In this document: positions 43,270 to 52,531 of the stretch, one piece after another
Numbering within the stretch: the stretch's first letter is position 1
How the letters are laid out: every line of letters begins with the position of its first letter
NCBI GenBank assembly: GCA_964405335.1
Contig: CAYONP010000004.1
Span: 44,988-108,987 of the forward strand
Length of the DNA stretch: 64,000 nt
Source of the DNA: CAYONP01 sp964405335
Lineage (GTDB): Bacteria; Armatimonadota; UBA10988
Reading direction: 5' to 3'
Notes under the pieces: generated by a model
The model's input: only the letters and a program-made list of their open reading frames with translations
Told to the model about the DNA's origin: nothing
Database searches by the model: none
Translations under genes and position numbers: made by a program

Positions 43270-44451
43270 TTACCCCGCCGGCGGCCAGGCCGCCACGTTC
43301 GCGCCGCACGGCCGCGGGTGCGCGGTCCGCCACGGCGGCGGCTCGTCGCAGCGATACTCGACCGACAACCACGGCGTCTCGAGCCGACCGCCGGCCTCCT
43401 TCGAGCGCATGATCGCGTCGGTCATGCCCGTCGTCAGCAGCGTCCGCTCAATCGGCCAGGGCGGCCGGCCGGTGACGAACATCTCCTCGATGTTAAGGCT
43501 CAGGTAGTTAAAGTGGCCGTGCGGGAAATCGCGCTGGAGGTAAGCCTCGCAGGCCGCGACGCGGCCGTTGACCCGGCCGGCGAAGGCGAAGTCGCCGAGC
43601 CAGCCGTTGAGCATCACCGAGGCCGCGCGCAGGCCATCACGATACTCGAACAGCATGGCCATCGGCCGGGTGCACTGCTCGCGCATCGGCGCGGCGGGCA
43701 GCTCCTCGACGCCGGCAATCGCGGCGTCGAACAGCTCGCGGTCGATCCGCCCGTCATCCAGCGCCGCCCAGACCGCCTCGCCCTCGAGGTACTCGACCGC
43801 GGCCACGCCGGTCTCGCCGCCGCGGCGCCGCTCGACGAAGGCCTGGAGCAGCTCGACGGCGTGGAAACCGTACCGCTCGATGTGCCCGAAGGCGACCGTC
43901 ACCGCGCCGTCGACGGCGCTGCCCGGCTCGACTTCGAGCCACGGCCGTCGCCAGGCCAGCGGCAGCGACGAGCCGGCGAGGAACGGCACGCCGAGCTGCC
44001 GCGCGCGCTCGACCATCCAGAGTGCGTCGTCCCAGGTGGCGCCGAGGCCCTTGTCGCAGAACACGGGGCAGACGGTGCCGCACTCGGCAAAGACGCCGCG
44101 GATCTGCTCGAACAGCGCCCGGCGCGGGTAGAGCTGCCGCCCGAGTTCGTCCTCGGGGTAGTCGCCATGCTCGCCGATCAGCAACACGCCGTCGACCCGC
44201 AGCTCACGCCGCTGAGCGAGGGCGGCACGAATGCTCTCGCAGTAGTCCACGCCGTAGCGGAAGAAGTAGCCCATCGCCAGGTCGCGCGGATCGCGCTGGT
44301 CGAGCCAGGCCGAGACCAGTTTCGCCCGCGGCGCGACGAGGCCCTGATCGTCGGTCGGGAAGCCGCGCAGGAACTTGGTCACGATCACGTCGGCGTGCGA
44401 GTAGGGGAACCAGGTGGTGATGACCGCCGCGACGCGTGGTTGTTCCATCAT
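43270..44451 (-). CDS. Conserved-looking protein of unknown function
   Basis: 393 residues, no signal peptide. It opens VAAVITTWFPYSHADVIVTK and contains VDGVLLIGEHGDYPEDELGR and CPVFCDKGLGATWDDALWM, giving an alternating strand-helix pattern as in sugar isomerase or oxidoreductase folds. I do not recognise the family. Several Cys and His residues (HADV, GEHGDY, FCDKG) could bind metal. Two ATG codons, 44451 and 44448, are both possible starts. It diverges from prepilin 4. Confidence 0.65.
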   Translation of the reverse strand: MMEQPRVAAVITTWFPYSHADVIVTKFLRGFPTDDQGLVAPRAKLVSAWLDQRDPRDLAMGYFFRYGVDYCESIRAALAQRRELRVDGVLLIGEHGDYPEDELGRQLYPRRALFEQIRGVFAECGTVCPVFCDKGLGATWDDALWMVERARQLGVPFLAGSSLPLAWRRPWLEVEPGSAVDGAVTVAFGHIERYGFHAVELLQAFVERRRGGETGVAAVEYLEGEAVWAALDDGRIDRELFDAAIAGVEELPAAPMREQCTRPMAMLFEYRDGLRAASVMLNGWLGDFAFAGRVNGRVAACEAYLQRDFPHGHFNYLSLNIEEMFVTGRPPWPIERTLLTTGMTDAIMRSKEAGGRLETPWLSVEYRCDEPPPWRTAHPRPCGANVAAWPPAG

Positions 44452-44527
44452 GGCGGCGGATTGGCCACCGCCCGCGGGACTCCTGTCACGCCTCGGCCAA
44501 GGAGCCGCCGCGCGTTGGTTACATTTT

Positions 44528-44545
44528 GGTTATCACACGATAACC
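44528..44545. promoter_or_regulatory. Palindrome in the divergent region before prepilin 4
   Basis: GGTTATC and GATAACC, perfect 7-bp arms 4 bp apart, lie between the divergent gene at 44451 and prepilin 4. AT-rich sequence around it fits a promoter and operator site. Confidence 0.45.
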
Positions 44546-44686
44546 TCGATTCTGTTGACGACGCTTCGCTGGGCTGCGATTCAAGGGGTGAAGGAGTCGC
44601 TCCGGCGGCGACACCGGCCGAAGTCGGTGCGCCGCCACGGCACCGAGGGCCGGGCTTGTTCGGCCGGCCTGGTTGGGAGACGTACC

Positions 44687-45376
44687 ATGTCCGCGCGTCG
44701 ACGGGGGTTCACCCTGATCGAGCTCCTGGTGGTGATTGCCATCATCGCCATTCTGGCCGCCATCCTGTTCCCGGTGTTCGCACGGGCGCGGGAGAAGGCT
44801 CGGCAGTCGAGCTGTCTGAGCAACCAGAAGCAGATCGGCCTGGCGATGATGATGTACGTCAGCGACTACGATGACCGCTGGATGTCGGTCTACGACGACG
44901 GTGCCGGACGGATCATCTGGGCCGACAAGATCCTGCCCTACACCAAGAACCGGCAGATCTTCGTCTGCCCCTCGAGCGACGGCTCGGCCGAGCCGGCGGC
45001 GGGCCAGGTCTGGCCCGACAACCTGATGCGCATTCGCTACAACATGAACATGTGCCACGACTGGCACTTCCCCGAGGGCACCTACACGGGCGGCAGCCTG
45101 CCGTACCCGCTGAACGAGTCGTCGTTCCGCCACGTGGCGAACACCGGCGTGGTGTTCGAGAGCAGCAACGCCTGGTACTGCCACTGGCTGCCGCAGCCCG
45201 GCTGGAACCTAACCGGGACCACCGGCAACGGCGAGCTGTACCTGCTCGGCCAGCTCAACGAGACGATCTGGCCGTGGCACGGCGAGGGCTGCAACGTCGC
45301 CTTCGCCGATGGTCACGCCAAGTACCGGACCATCCAGAGCATGCTCGAAGACCTCGACCTGTTCACGATCATGTGA
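44687..45376 (+). CDS. Prepilin-like exported protein 4 (H-x9-DG type)
   Basis: 229 residues from ATG 44687 with GGGAG upstream. MSARRRGFTLIELLVVIAI is the leader and the helix ends ILFPVFARAREKARQ. The C-terminus carries HGEGCNVAFADGHAK. It lacks the VDPN and WVSNVL segments shared by 1 and 2. It would be processed and exported like its paralogues. Confidence 0.9.
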   Translation: MSARRRGFTLIELLVVIAIIAILAAILFPVFARAREKARQSSCLSNQKQIGLAMMMYVSDYDDRWMSVYDDGAGRIIWADKILPYTKNRQIFVCPSSDGSAEPAAGQVWPDNLMRIRYNMNMCHDWHFPEGTYTGGSLPYPLNESSFRHVANTGVVFESSNAWYCHWLPQPGWNLTGTTGNGELYLLGQLNETIWPWHGEGCNVAFADGHAKYRTIQSMLEDLDLFTIM

Positions 45377-45394
45377 CCGGCCCCGAGTCTGACG

Positions 45395-45430
45395 GCGCCG
45401 CCGGGTCCCGCCGCCGGGGTCCGGCGGCGC
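45395..45430 (+). terminator. Terminator after prepilin 4
   Basis: GCGCCGCCGG and CCGGCGGCGC form a perfect 10-bp stem around a 16-nt GC-rich loop, 18 bp after the stop; TGTTG follows. Confidence 0.6.
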
Positions 45431-45621
45431 TGTTGCCGCCACCGGCCGGCGAAGTTCCCGCGAATCTTGCGCAGATGTTGCGAGATGGGTCGGTCTGATG
45501 GCAATTCGAGGGTGCAAGCGACGGCGAAATAGACCACACTGGCCATCATGCCGGACGGCCGCGGTCGGGCGCAGGATCAGTCGCGCGCGGGCCGACGTCG
45601 GCCCAGGCCAAGGAGGGACGT

Positions 45622-46374
45622 ATGTTGCGACGCCGTGGGGGTTTCACCCTGATCGAATTGCTGGTCGTAATCGCCATCATCGCCATTCTGGCGGCGATTC
45701 TGTTCCCCGTCTTCGCCAAAGCGCGCGAAAAGGCGCGCCAGGCGAGCTGTGCCAGCAACCTCAAGCAGTGGGCGCTGGCCACCATTCAGTACGTGCAGGA
45801 CTACGACGAGAAGTACCAGATGAGCGTCACCCTCGCCGGCTTGCCGCCGAATGGGTGCATCACCATGTACGACGCGGGCATGCCGTACATGAAGAACAAG
45901 CAGGTGATGGAGTGCCCGTCGGACCTCAATCCGCTGACCAGCGGCAACCTGGCGGCGGTGCTGGGCGGCCTGCAGCCGGTCAACCAACCGTGGAAGTCGA
46001 GCTTCAACGGCAACTACGCGCTGTTTGAAGACGGCCCGAACAACCCGCTGACCGGCGCCAACGACGACGTGGTCAAGGACTCCGAGCTGCCGTACCCGGC
46101 CGAAACCACGATGTGGTTCGAGGGCTGGCTCGAGCTCAGCCCGCGGCCGTTCGACTCACCGTTCGAGGCGCGCCACAGCGACGTCGGCAACGTCTCCTTC
46201 GTCGATGGTCATGTCAAAGCCATGCAGGGCTCGCAGCTGACCAGCGGCTCGAACGACGTGGCCAACCGGTTCCACGCCTTCTGGCAGATCGGACAGGGCG
46301 CCGGGCCCTATGCCGGTCGGACCTCATTCTGGGGCATCGTGCGGCAGGACCGTTCCATCGGCGACCTGCGCTGA
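45622..46374 (+). CDS. Prepilin-like exported protein 5 (H-x9-DG type)
   Basis: 250 residues; AAGGAGG precedes the ATG. MLRRRGGFTLIELLVVIAI is the leader, helix end ILFPVFAKAREKARQ. HSDVGNVSFVDGHVK is the H-x9-DG motif, here about 50 residues before the C-terminus instead of near the end, so this copy has an extra tail (QLTSGSNDVANRFHAFWQIG). Confidence 0.9.
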   Translation: MLRRRGGFTLIELLVVIAIIAILAAILFPVFAKAREKARQASCASNLKQWALATIQYVQDYDEKYQMSVTLAGLPPNGCITMYDAGMPYMKNKQVMECPSDLNPLTSGNLAAVLGGLQPVNQPWKSSFNGNYALFEDGPNNPLTGANDDVVKDSELPYPAETTMWFEGWLELSPRPFDSPFEARHSDVGNVSFVDGHVKAMQGSQLTSGSNDVANRFHAFWQIGQGAGPYAGRTSFWGIVRQDRSIGDLR

Positions 46375-46416
46375 CCGTCAGGCTATCGGGGTGGCCCGCG
46401 CACGCGGGCCACCCTG

Positions 46417-48450
46417 TCACCGCACCTCGCAGCCCGAGGCGACCGGCTTCATCGGCGTCAGCACGCTGACCACCTCGTCGCCCGAGGCGGCCAGCAACAT
46501 GCCCTGGCTCTCGACCCCGAACACCTTCCGCGGCTCCAGATTGGCCACGATCACGATCGTCCGGCCGACCAGCTCGTCGGGCGCGTAATGCTGCGCCACG
46601 CCGGCGACGATCTGCCGCCGCTCGGCACCCACCTCGAGCTCCAGCCGGAGCAGCTTGTCCGACTTCGGCACCGGCTCGCAGACCAGCACCCGCGCCGTGC
46701 GCAGCTCCAGCCGGCTGAACGTCTCGTAGTCGATCGGCTCTTTGTGCTCCATCGCCGGCGCCTCCTCGCGTGCCAGGCCGCCCAGCCGGGCGGTCTCGGC
46801 CTCAATCGCGGACTCGTCGATTTTAGTGAACAGCGGCTCGGGCTCCGGCCGCAGCGCATGCCCGCCGGCCAGGGCGGTCTCACCCGCCGAGAGCCACGGG
46901 CTCGGCTCGCCGGCGAGGCCGAGCAGGTCCCACAGGCGCGCGGCCGAGTCGGGTAGGAACGGCGTCAGGCCAATCGCCAGCGCGCGGCAGACGTTGGCGC
47001 AGAGCCACAGCACCGTACCGCAGCGCTGCGGGTCGCTCTTCCGCAACGCCCACGGCTGCTGTTGCTGGAAGTACTGATTGCCCCGGCCCGACAGCTCGAG
47101 CACCAGCCGAACGGCGTTGCGCAGCTCGTAGCGCTCGATCGTCGCGCCCAGCTCGGTGGGGAACCGGCGCAGCGCGGCGAGCAGCTCCTCATCGGCCTCG
47201 GCGGTCGGCCCGGGCTCGGGCACGCGCCCGTCGAAGTACTGGGCACAGAACTTGAGCGTGCGCTGGACGAAGTTGCCTAGGTTGTCGTTTAGCTCGTTGT
47301 TGACCCGCTCGCGCAGGTCGGCCCAGCGCCAGTCGCTGTCGGCGGTTTCGGGCAGGATGGTGGTCAGGTAGTAGCGCAGATAGTCGGCCGGCCAGCGGTC
47401 GAGCACGTCGTGCAGCCAGACCGCATGGCCGCGGCTGGTCGAGAACTTCTGCCCCTCGAGGTTGAGGAACTCGTTGGCCGGCACGTCATCGGCGACGACG
47501 TAGTCGCCGTGCGCGTGGCACCAGGCGGGGAAGAGCAGCGCGTGGAAGATGGTGTTGTCCTTGCCGATGAAGTGGACCAGCTTGGTGCCCTCCTTGTCGC
47601 ACCAGTAGTCCTTCCACCGCTCCGGCTGGCCGATCCGCTCGGCCCACTCGACGGTCGACGAGATATAGCCGATCGGGGCATCGAACCAGACATAGAGCAC
47701 CTTGCCCTCATGGCCCTCGAGCGGCACGGGGATGCCCCAGTCGAGGTCGCGGGTGACCGGCCGCGCGCGCAGGCCTTCGGCAAAGTAGCCTTGGCAGAAG
47801 CCGACCACCTGCGGCCGCCAGCCCTGCCGTGAGGCGAGGTACTGCTCCAGCCAGCTCTGGATTCGCTCGAATGCGAAGTACCAGTGGCTGGTCTCGCGCA
47901 CCTCCAGCGCGGCGCCGCTGAGCACGCTGCGGGGGGCAATCAGCTCGAGGGGATCGATCGCCTTGCCGCACTTCTCGCACTGGTCGCCGGCGGCGTCGTC
48001 ATGGCCGCAGAATGGGCAGGTGCCGCGGATCTGCCGGTCGGCCAGGAAGCGGCCCACCTCCGGGTCATAGAGCTGTTCGGTGGTGCGGCTCTCGAGCCAA
48101 CCCTGCTGGTGCAGGCGGAGGAAGAACTCCTGGGCCACGCGCGTGTGGACCGGCCGGCTGGTGCGGCTGAAGTTGTCGAACGAGATGCCCAGCCGCGCAA
48201 AGCCGTCGCGGATGGTCTCGTAGGCCTCGTCGGCCACTTCAGCAGGCGATTTGCCCAGCTTGCGGGCGGTCTCGGTGATGGCGGTACCGTACTCGTCGGT
48301 GCCACAGATGAAGATCACCTCGCGGCCGACGGCGCGCAGGTAGCGGACGTAGATATCGGCCGGCAGGTAGGCGCCGGCGACGTGGCCGATGTGGATCGGC
48401 CCGTTGGCATAGGGCAGGGCGCTGGTCACGAGATAGCGTTGGAACGACAC
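46417..48450 (-). CDS. metG: Methionyl-tRNA synthetase
   Basis: 677 residues. The HIGH motif is PIHIGH near residue 20, the KMSKS loop KFSTSR near 335, and the zinc knuckle CPFCG plus CEKCG. The C-terminal 110 residues are a tRNA-binding OB domain (ETFSRLELRTARV, SDKLLRLELEVG). It charges tRNA-Met. GTG 48450 has AGAGGT upstream. It ends 42 bp from the prepilin 5 stop on the other strand. Confidence 0.96.
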   Translation of the reverse strand: MSFQRYLVTSALPYANGPIHIGHVAGAYLPADIYVRYLRAVGREVIFICGTDEYGTAITETARKLGKSPAEVADEAYETIRDGFARLGISFDNFSRTSRPVHTRVAQEFFLRLHQQGWLESRTTEQLYDPEVGRFLADRQIRGTCPFCGHDDAAGDQCEKCGKAIDPLELIAPRSVLSGAALEVRETSHWYFAFERIQSWLEQYLASRQGWRPQVVGFCQGYFAEGLRARPVTRDLDWGIPVPLEGHEGKVLYVWFDAPIGYISSTVEWAERIGQPERWKDYWCDKEGTKLVHFIGKDNTIFHALLFPAWCHAHGDYVVADDVPANEFLNLEGQKFSTSRGHAVWLHDVLDRWPADYLRYYLTTILPETADSDWRWADLRERVNNELNDNLGNFVQRTLKFCAQYFDGRVPEPGPTAEADEELLAALRRFPTELGATIERYELRNAVRLVLELSGRGNQYFQQQQPWALRKSDPQRCGTVLWLCANVCRALAIGLTPFLPDSAARLWDLLGLAGEPSPWLSAGETALAGGHALRPEPEPLFTKIDESAIEAETARLGGLAREEAPAMEHKEPIDYETFSRLELRTARVLVCEPVPKSDKLLRLELEVGAERRQIVAGVAQHYAPDELVGRTIVIVANLEPRKVFGVESQGMLLAASGDEVVSVLTPMKPVASGCEVR

Positions 48451-48677
48451 GGGAGACCTCTTCGATCTGGGCGCAACACGCCCGGCAACGCGTCCGCCGT
48501 CAGGCGGTTCAGCAGCCAGGCATCATCGAAGAGGGCGTGCGCGCGCCGCCGACCGGTGAAGCGGGTCGGCATCGGCATCGGCTGCCGGCGCATCGCGTCG
48601 CCACGTGGCGTCTCCTGCTGAACGCGGTGATTATAGGAACGAGCGGGGGTGGGGTCAAGGTTCGCGGGTCAGCCGGG

Positions 48678-49208
48678 TCAGCGTGCGGAGGCCTTGCGGC
48701 GCAGCACCGAGTCGTAGGACGACAAGAGGGCAAGGTAGAGCCTGGCCAACGGGTGTTTCCGGACGCGCCTCCAGTCGTCGAACGCGCGATCGACCTGGTC
48801 GAGCGCCGCGAGCACCTCTGGCCGCTGAAACGTCACGAGTGGGTCATAGTCGGCAGCGTGACGGCGGTTCTGCTGGGCGACGAAGGCTTCAGCCACGCGT
48901 CGCAACTCGTCTGGAACGGCCTGGCCGGCAGTGCCTGCGGCAACCACGGCTGGCAGGGCGCCACCGGCAAAGCTCTTGCTGACCTCCGCCATTCGGGTGT
49001 GCTCAAAGCCGCGTGCCAGCACAGCGCGATGATCCCGAACGCCGATGGCTTGGCCGAGTGCGCGCCGCGTTGCCTCGTCGACCAGCAGATGGAACAGCGC
49101 GTAGTAGGCAGTGGAGAGGGCGCGGCGGAGGTTGGCCTGTTTCGGCCGCCGCGGGTCAATCGTGGCGAGATGGCGGGCCTGTTGACGAAGGTCTTCGTGG
49201 AGGCTCAT
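48678..49208 (-). CDS. HEPN-like protein of a two-gene pair
   Basis: 176 residues. NLRRALSTAYYALFHLLVDEA is a helix pattern typical of HEPN-fold proteins. VRDHRAVL and FEHTRMAEV follow. No clear R-x4-H is at the usual place, so RNase activity is uncertain. The start overlaps the small upstream gene by ATGA, the layout of many toxin-antitoxin pairs. Codon third positions look less GC-rich than in metG. Confidence 0.6.
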   Translation of the reverse strand: MSLHEDLRQQARHLATIDPRRPKQANLRRALSTAYYALFHLLVDEATRRALGQAIGVRDHRAVLARGFEHTRMAEVSKSFAGGALPAVVAAGTAGQAVPDELRRVAEAFVAQQNRRHAADYDPLVTFQRPEVLAALDQVDRAFDDWRRVRKHPLARLYLALLSSYDSVLRRKASAR

Positions 49209-49513
49209 CCGCGCGCGCCCTCGGCCTTCGGCGCCAGACGGATCCGGTAGTTCACGTAAGGGAACAGGTCGGGGGCAGCGACTCGGGCGGCCGCCGCTAC
49301 CGCATCGTAGACCCTCCGCATCTCGTACCGAACTGCCTCGGTTTCGCTGATCTCGTCGAAGGCGTACTCCGGATCGAGGTAGATGGTGATCCGCTGGGCA
49401 TCATCGCCAATCGAATCGACATACTCCCGCACCTCAATGTCCTCGACCCACGCCGGCAACTGATCCCGCAGCCGCTCCATCATCTCCGCGCCGGTCAACA
49501 TCGCGTGCTCCAC
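49205..49513 (-). CDS. Small partner of the HEPN-like protein
   Basis: 102 residues. It shows EYVDSIGDDAQRITIYLDP and YVNYRIRLAPK, an alpha/beta pattern with strands rich in charged residues. I do not recognise it. It is not an MNT protein, because no G-S-x-D-x-D is present. Coupled to the HEPN-like gene, it may be an antitoxin. ATG 49501 is an alternative start. Confidence 0.55.
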   Translation of the reverse strand: MEHAMLTGAEMMERLRDQLPAWVEDIEVREYVDSIGDDAQRITIYLDPEYAFDEISETEAVRYEMRRVYDAVAAAARVAAPDLFPYVNYRIRLAPKAEGARG

Positions 49514-49552
49514 GCCGCCCCCGTCCGATTCTCCGCGCCGAGCCGCGAGTCG

Positions 49553-50038
49553 TCAAGCCGCGCCGGAACGCTCGTAGGCGTTGCGGCGGACGCGCTCCAG
49601 CGACTCGCACAGCCGCTCGACTTGCCCTGACGTCAAACCGCTGCAGAGCGCGCGGCGGCGGGCGAGCAGGGGGGCCTTCAGCCGCTCCAGCAGCTCCCGG
49701 CCGGCCGGGGTCAGGCGGGCGCGGACGAGGCGGCGATCGGCGTCGCAGCGATGGCGCTCGCACAGGCCCTTGGCCGCCAGCCGGTCGATCAGGCGGGTGA
49801 TGTTCGCGCTGGCCTCAATCAGCTTCTCGCCGACCTCGAGCACCGGCATGCCCTTCGGGCCGGCGCCGGCGAGGATGCGCAGGACGTTGTGCTGCTGCAG
49901 GGTCAGGCCGTGTTGGGACAGCTCCTCGGCCAGCTCGCCGCGAACCAGATCGGCGGTCATGAAGACCGACAGCACCAGCTCCAGCTCGCGCTCGTCGATC
50001 GGCCGGGTGAACCCGAGCTCCTGCTCCAGCAGCGACAT
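49553..50038 (-). CDS. MarR family transcriptional regulator
   Basis: 161 residues. Helices LTLQQHNVLRIL and NITRLIDRLAAKGLCER, and the wing DADRRLVRARLTPAGRELL, are the MarR winged helix. It would repress genes in response to small ligands or oxidants. It follows the GH36 gene in the same direction, being downstream of it by 45 bp, so it could be part of the carbohydrate operon. Confidence 0.9.
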   Translation of the reverse strand: MSLLEQELGFTRPIDERELELVLSVFMTADLVRGELAEELSQHGLTLQQHNVLRILAGAGPKGMPVLEVGEKLIEASANITRLIDRLAAKGLCERHRCDADRRLVRARLTPAGRELLERLKAPLLARRRALCSGLTSGQVERLCESLERVRRNAYERSGAA

Positions 50039-50083
50039 CGGCCCGCTCCTGGAGGCTTGGACAGCCCGCGCCGGAGGCGGTTT

Positions 50084-52531
50084 TCAGGGCAGCCGCGTGT
50101 AGCTCCAGACCGCCGCCTGCGGCCGCTCGCGCAGGTGCATCGGCAGGCCGTCGTCCATCAACGCCGCGCCGGTCAGCTCGCGCGTCGCCGCCGGATCGTC
50201 GGCGTCCTCGACGCGGTAGTTCGCCTCGCGGTCGAGCCCGCGCAGCCGGAACCTGGCCAGCTCATAAGGGCTCTCGGCGCGGCGGAACATCTGGATCACG
50301 CCGCGGCCCTGCTCGGGCAGGTCGAACTGCCAGCCGATCCAGGCGTCGGGCGCCAGCGTGTAGGCCGTCAGCGGGTAGTAGTCGCCGAGGAAGCAGGGCG
50401 CGATGCGCCGCCACAGCTCCATCTCGCGGCGCAGCTCATCGAACGGCAGGTCGTCGCGGCGCATGTCCCAGCAGGCGTTGAACGAGGCCACCCAGGCACT
50501 GCGCAGCCGGTAGCGGTCCATCGCGCCGGTGCCCGTGCCCATGAACGGGTACCAGAAGGCCGCGCCGTAGGTGTGGCCCTGCTGGCCGATCGGTTCGATG
50601 ATGTAGTCGCTGCGCAGCAGCGGCACCGCGCGGCCGAGCGTCTCGAGGTCGTTGCGCCGCCCGCCCGAGGCGCAGGAGTCGATCCACATCCCGGGGTGCC
50701 GCCGCTGCAGCTCGTCCCAGTAGGCCAGGTAGCCCGTTACGTGACGGTTCTCGGCGAGACCCTGCCGGTCGGGCGCGTCGGTGGCGCGCCAGTAAGGCAG
50801 CGGGTCCACGTTGAAGTCCTGGCGATAGAGGTCGATGCCCTGCTCGGTCAGGAGCCGGTCGACGTGGTCGGTCAGCCAACGCCGGGCTTCGTCGTGGCCG
50901 AGGTCGAGCAGCCGCTGCCCGTCGCCACCGAGAAGCCACTCGGGCCGCTGGTAGAGCCAGGTGCCGGGGGTGACCCGCTCGGGCTCGAACCAGACCAGGG
51001 TCTTCACCCCGCGCTGCCGGGCATGGTCGCTAATCGGCCGGAAGCCGCCGGAGAAGCGCGTCTCGTCGACTTCCCAGGTGCCGGTGTTCGGCCAGCCGCC
51101 CTGGTTCGGGTACCAGCCGGCATCCATCCACCAGTAATCGAGGCCCAGGCCGTGGTCGACATACTGGTCGATGAACCGGATCTGGCTCGCCGTGTCGGCC
51201 GCGATCATCTCGCCATACTGGTGCGACGAGCAGGCGAACATGGTCGGCTCGAGCGGATAGCCGTAGCCGTGGGCGAGCATCCACCGGCGCCACAGGTTGT
51301 GCGCGCGGAGCCGCTCGCCGCGGTAGAAGAGCAACGCCATGCGCGGTGTGCGGACCGACTCGCCCGGACGCAGCACGAACCGCGTCAGCTCCTGCCCGGC
51401 GCGGATGCGCAGGCCGGTCTCGCCCTCGCGACTGAACTCGGCCGACCACTGGCCGGGCCAGCCGACGGCCAGCAGGCAGCCCTCGTTCGGCCACTCAAAC
51501 GCGAAGTAGGGCAGGTCGCTGTCGGACGGCCGACCGCCCGGCGGGGCGAACCGGATCGACGCGCCCGGCCCGAGCCGCGCGCGGTGCGGGGCGTAGTCGT
51601 CGGCCCGGCAGGGCGAGCCGGTCCAGTGGTGCAAGAAGAACTCGCACGGCTCGAACGGCGGCCACGCCGGCCGCTGCCAGACCGTGTCGAGCGCCTGCAG
51701 ATCCTCGATCAGCGGCGACTCGCCGGCGCCCTCGTTACGCAGAAAGACCGTCCACTCGACCAGCGGGAAGTCACGGTAGGCGACGCCCTCGCAGACGACC
51801 ACCAGCCCGCCGGCCGGATCGTAATGCGTGACCGTGAAGCCGGTGCGCCGCTCGTCCAGCTCGACCACCGACCGCTCGGTCGACCAATCGCCGACCAGCT
51901 CGCGGAACGGCTGGCCGCCGAGGGCGAAGCTGTACGGCGGCTCGGCCGGCACCGGTGTGGCGGGAACCAGCGGCAGATCGCTCAACCAGAGCAGCGTGCC
52001 GTCGGCCAGGGTGATGCGCGCCTCGGCCCAGTCGGCCTGGTCGCAGGCGATGCCGTCGCCGCCGTCGTCGACGCGAAGCTCGAACTCGCTCGCCCCGGCC
52101 AAGTCGACCGCGACCGCGATCGCCGGGTCACCCTCGCGGAGCAGGTCGGAGCGCCAGCGAACGTCGTCGCCGACGGCCACCGACATGACCACGCTCCCGC
52201 GCGCGCCGGCGGTCTGCTCGTTCGAGTCGACGCCGGCGACGGCGCCAAACAGCGTCGCCGGCGCCGGCAGGTGGACGACCAGCCGGCTCGGCGCGTGGCA
52301 GAACAGCCCGCGCTGAGACTCGAGGCCGGGCAGGCGCAGCGGGCCGAAGGCGCGGCCGTCGACCTGCACCGCGTCGTGATTGGCCAGCACCTCGATGCGC
52401 GCGCCGGTCGGCCGCGCCAGCTCGGGCGCGAACCGCGCGGCGGCCCAGTCGCCGGCAAGCTGCAGCTCGGCCGGAGTGGTCTGCGTCATGGCGATCAACC
52501 CCACGGTCAAGGCGGTCATCATCAGTGTCAC
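50084..52531 (-). CDS. GH36 alpha-galactosidase with NPCBM-type domain
   Basis: 815 residues. A hydrophobic N-terminus may be a signal. Residues about 75-190 form an NPCBM-like sugar-binding domain (GVDSNEQTAGARG). The GH36 catalytic domain follows: Asp572 in YRQDFN is the nucleophile and the Asp near 628 in SCASGGRRND the acid. It hydrolyses alpha-galactosides with retention. Its start overlaps the GH127 stop (ATGA), which makes the two glycosidases co-translated. Confidence 0.88.
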   Translation of the reverse strand: MTLMMTALTVGLIAMTQTTPAELQLAGDWAAARFAPELARPTGARIEVLANHDAVQVDGRAFGPLRLPGLESQRGLFCHAPSRLVVHLPAPATLFGAVAGVDSNEQTAGARGSVVMSVAVGDDVRWRSDLLREGDPAIAVAVDLAGASEFELRVDDGGDGIACDQADWAEARITLADGTLLWLSDLPLVPATPVPAEPPYSFALGGQPFRELVGDWSTERSVVELDERRTGFTVTHYDPAGGLVVVCEGVAYRDFPLVEWTVFLRNEGAGESPLIEDLQALDTVWQRPAWPPFEPCEFFLHHWTGSPCRADDYAPHRARLGPGASIRFAPPGGRPSDSDLPYFAFEWPNEGCLLAVGWPGQWSAEFSREGETGLRIRAGQELTRFVLRPGESVRTPRMALLFYRGERLRAHNLWRRWMLAHGYGYPLEPTMFACSSHQYGEMIAADTASQIRFIDQYVDHGLGLDYWWMDAGWYPNQGGWPNTGTWEVDETRFSGGFRPISDHARQRGVKTLVWFEPERVTPGTWLYQRPEWLLGGDGQRLLDLGHDEARRWLTDHVDRLLTEQGIDLYRQDFNVDPLPYWRATDAPDRQGLAENRHVTGYLAYWDELQRRHPGMWIDSCASGGRRNDLETLGRAVPLLRSDYIIEPIGQQGHTYGAAFWYPFMGTGTGAMDRYRLRSAWVASFNACWDMRRDDLPFDELRREMELWRRIAPCFLGDYYPLTAYTLAPDAWIGWQFDLPEQGRGVIQMFRRAESPYELARFRLRGLDREANYRVEDADDPAATRELTGAALMDDGLPMHLRERPQAAVWSYTRLP

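Noticed and set aside
48451..48677. T-box or riboswitch upstream of metG
   Set aside because: No recognisable specifier stem, T-box sequence or strong terminator could be found by eye.
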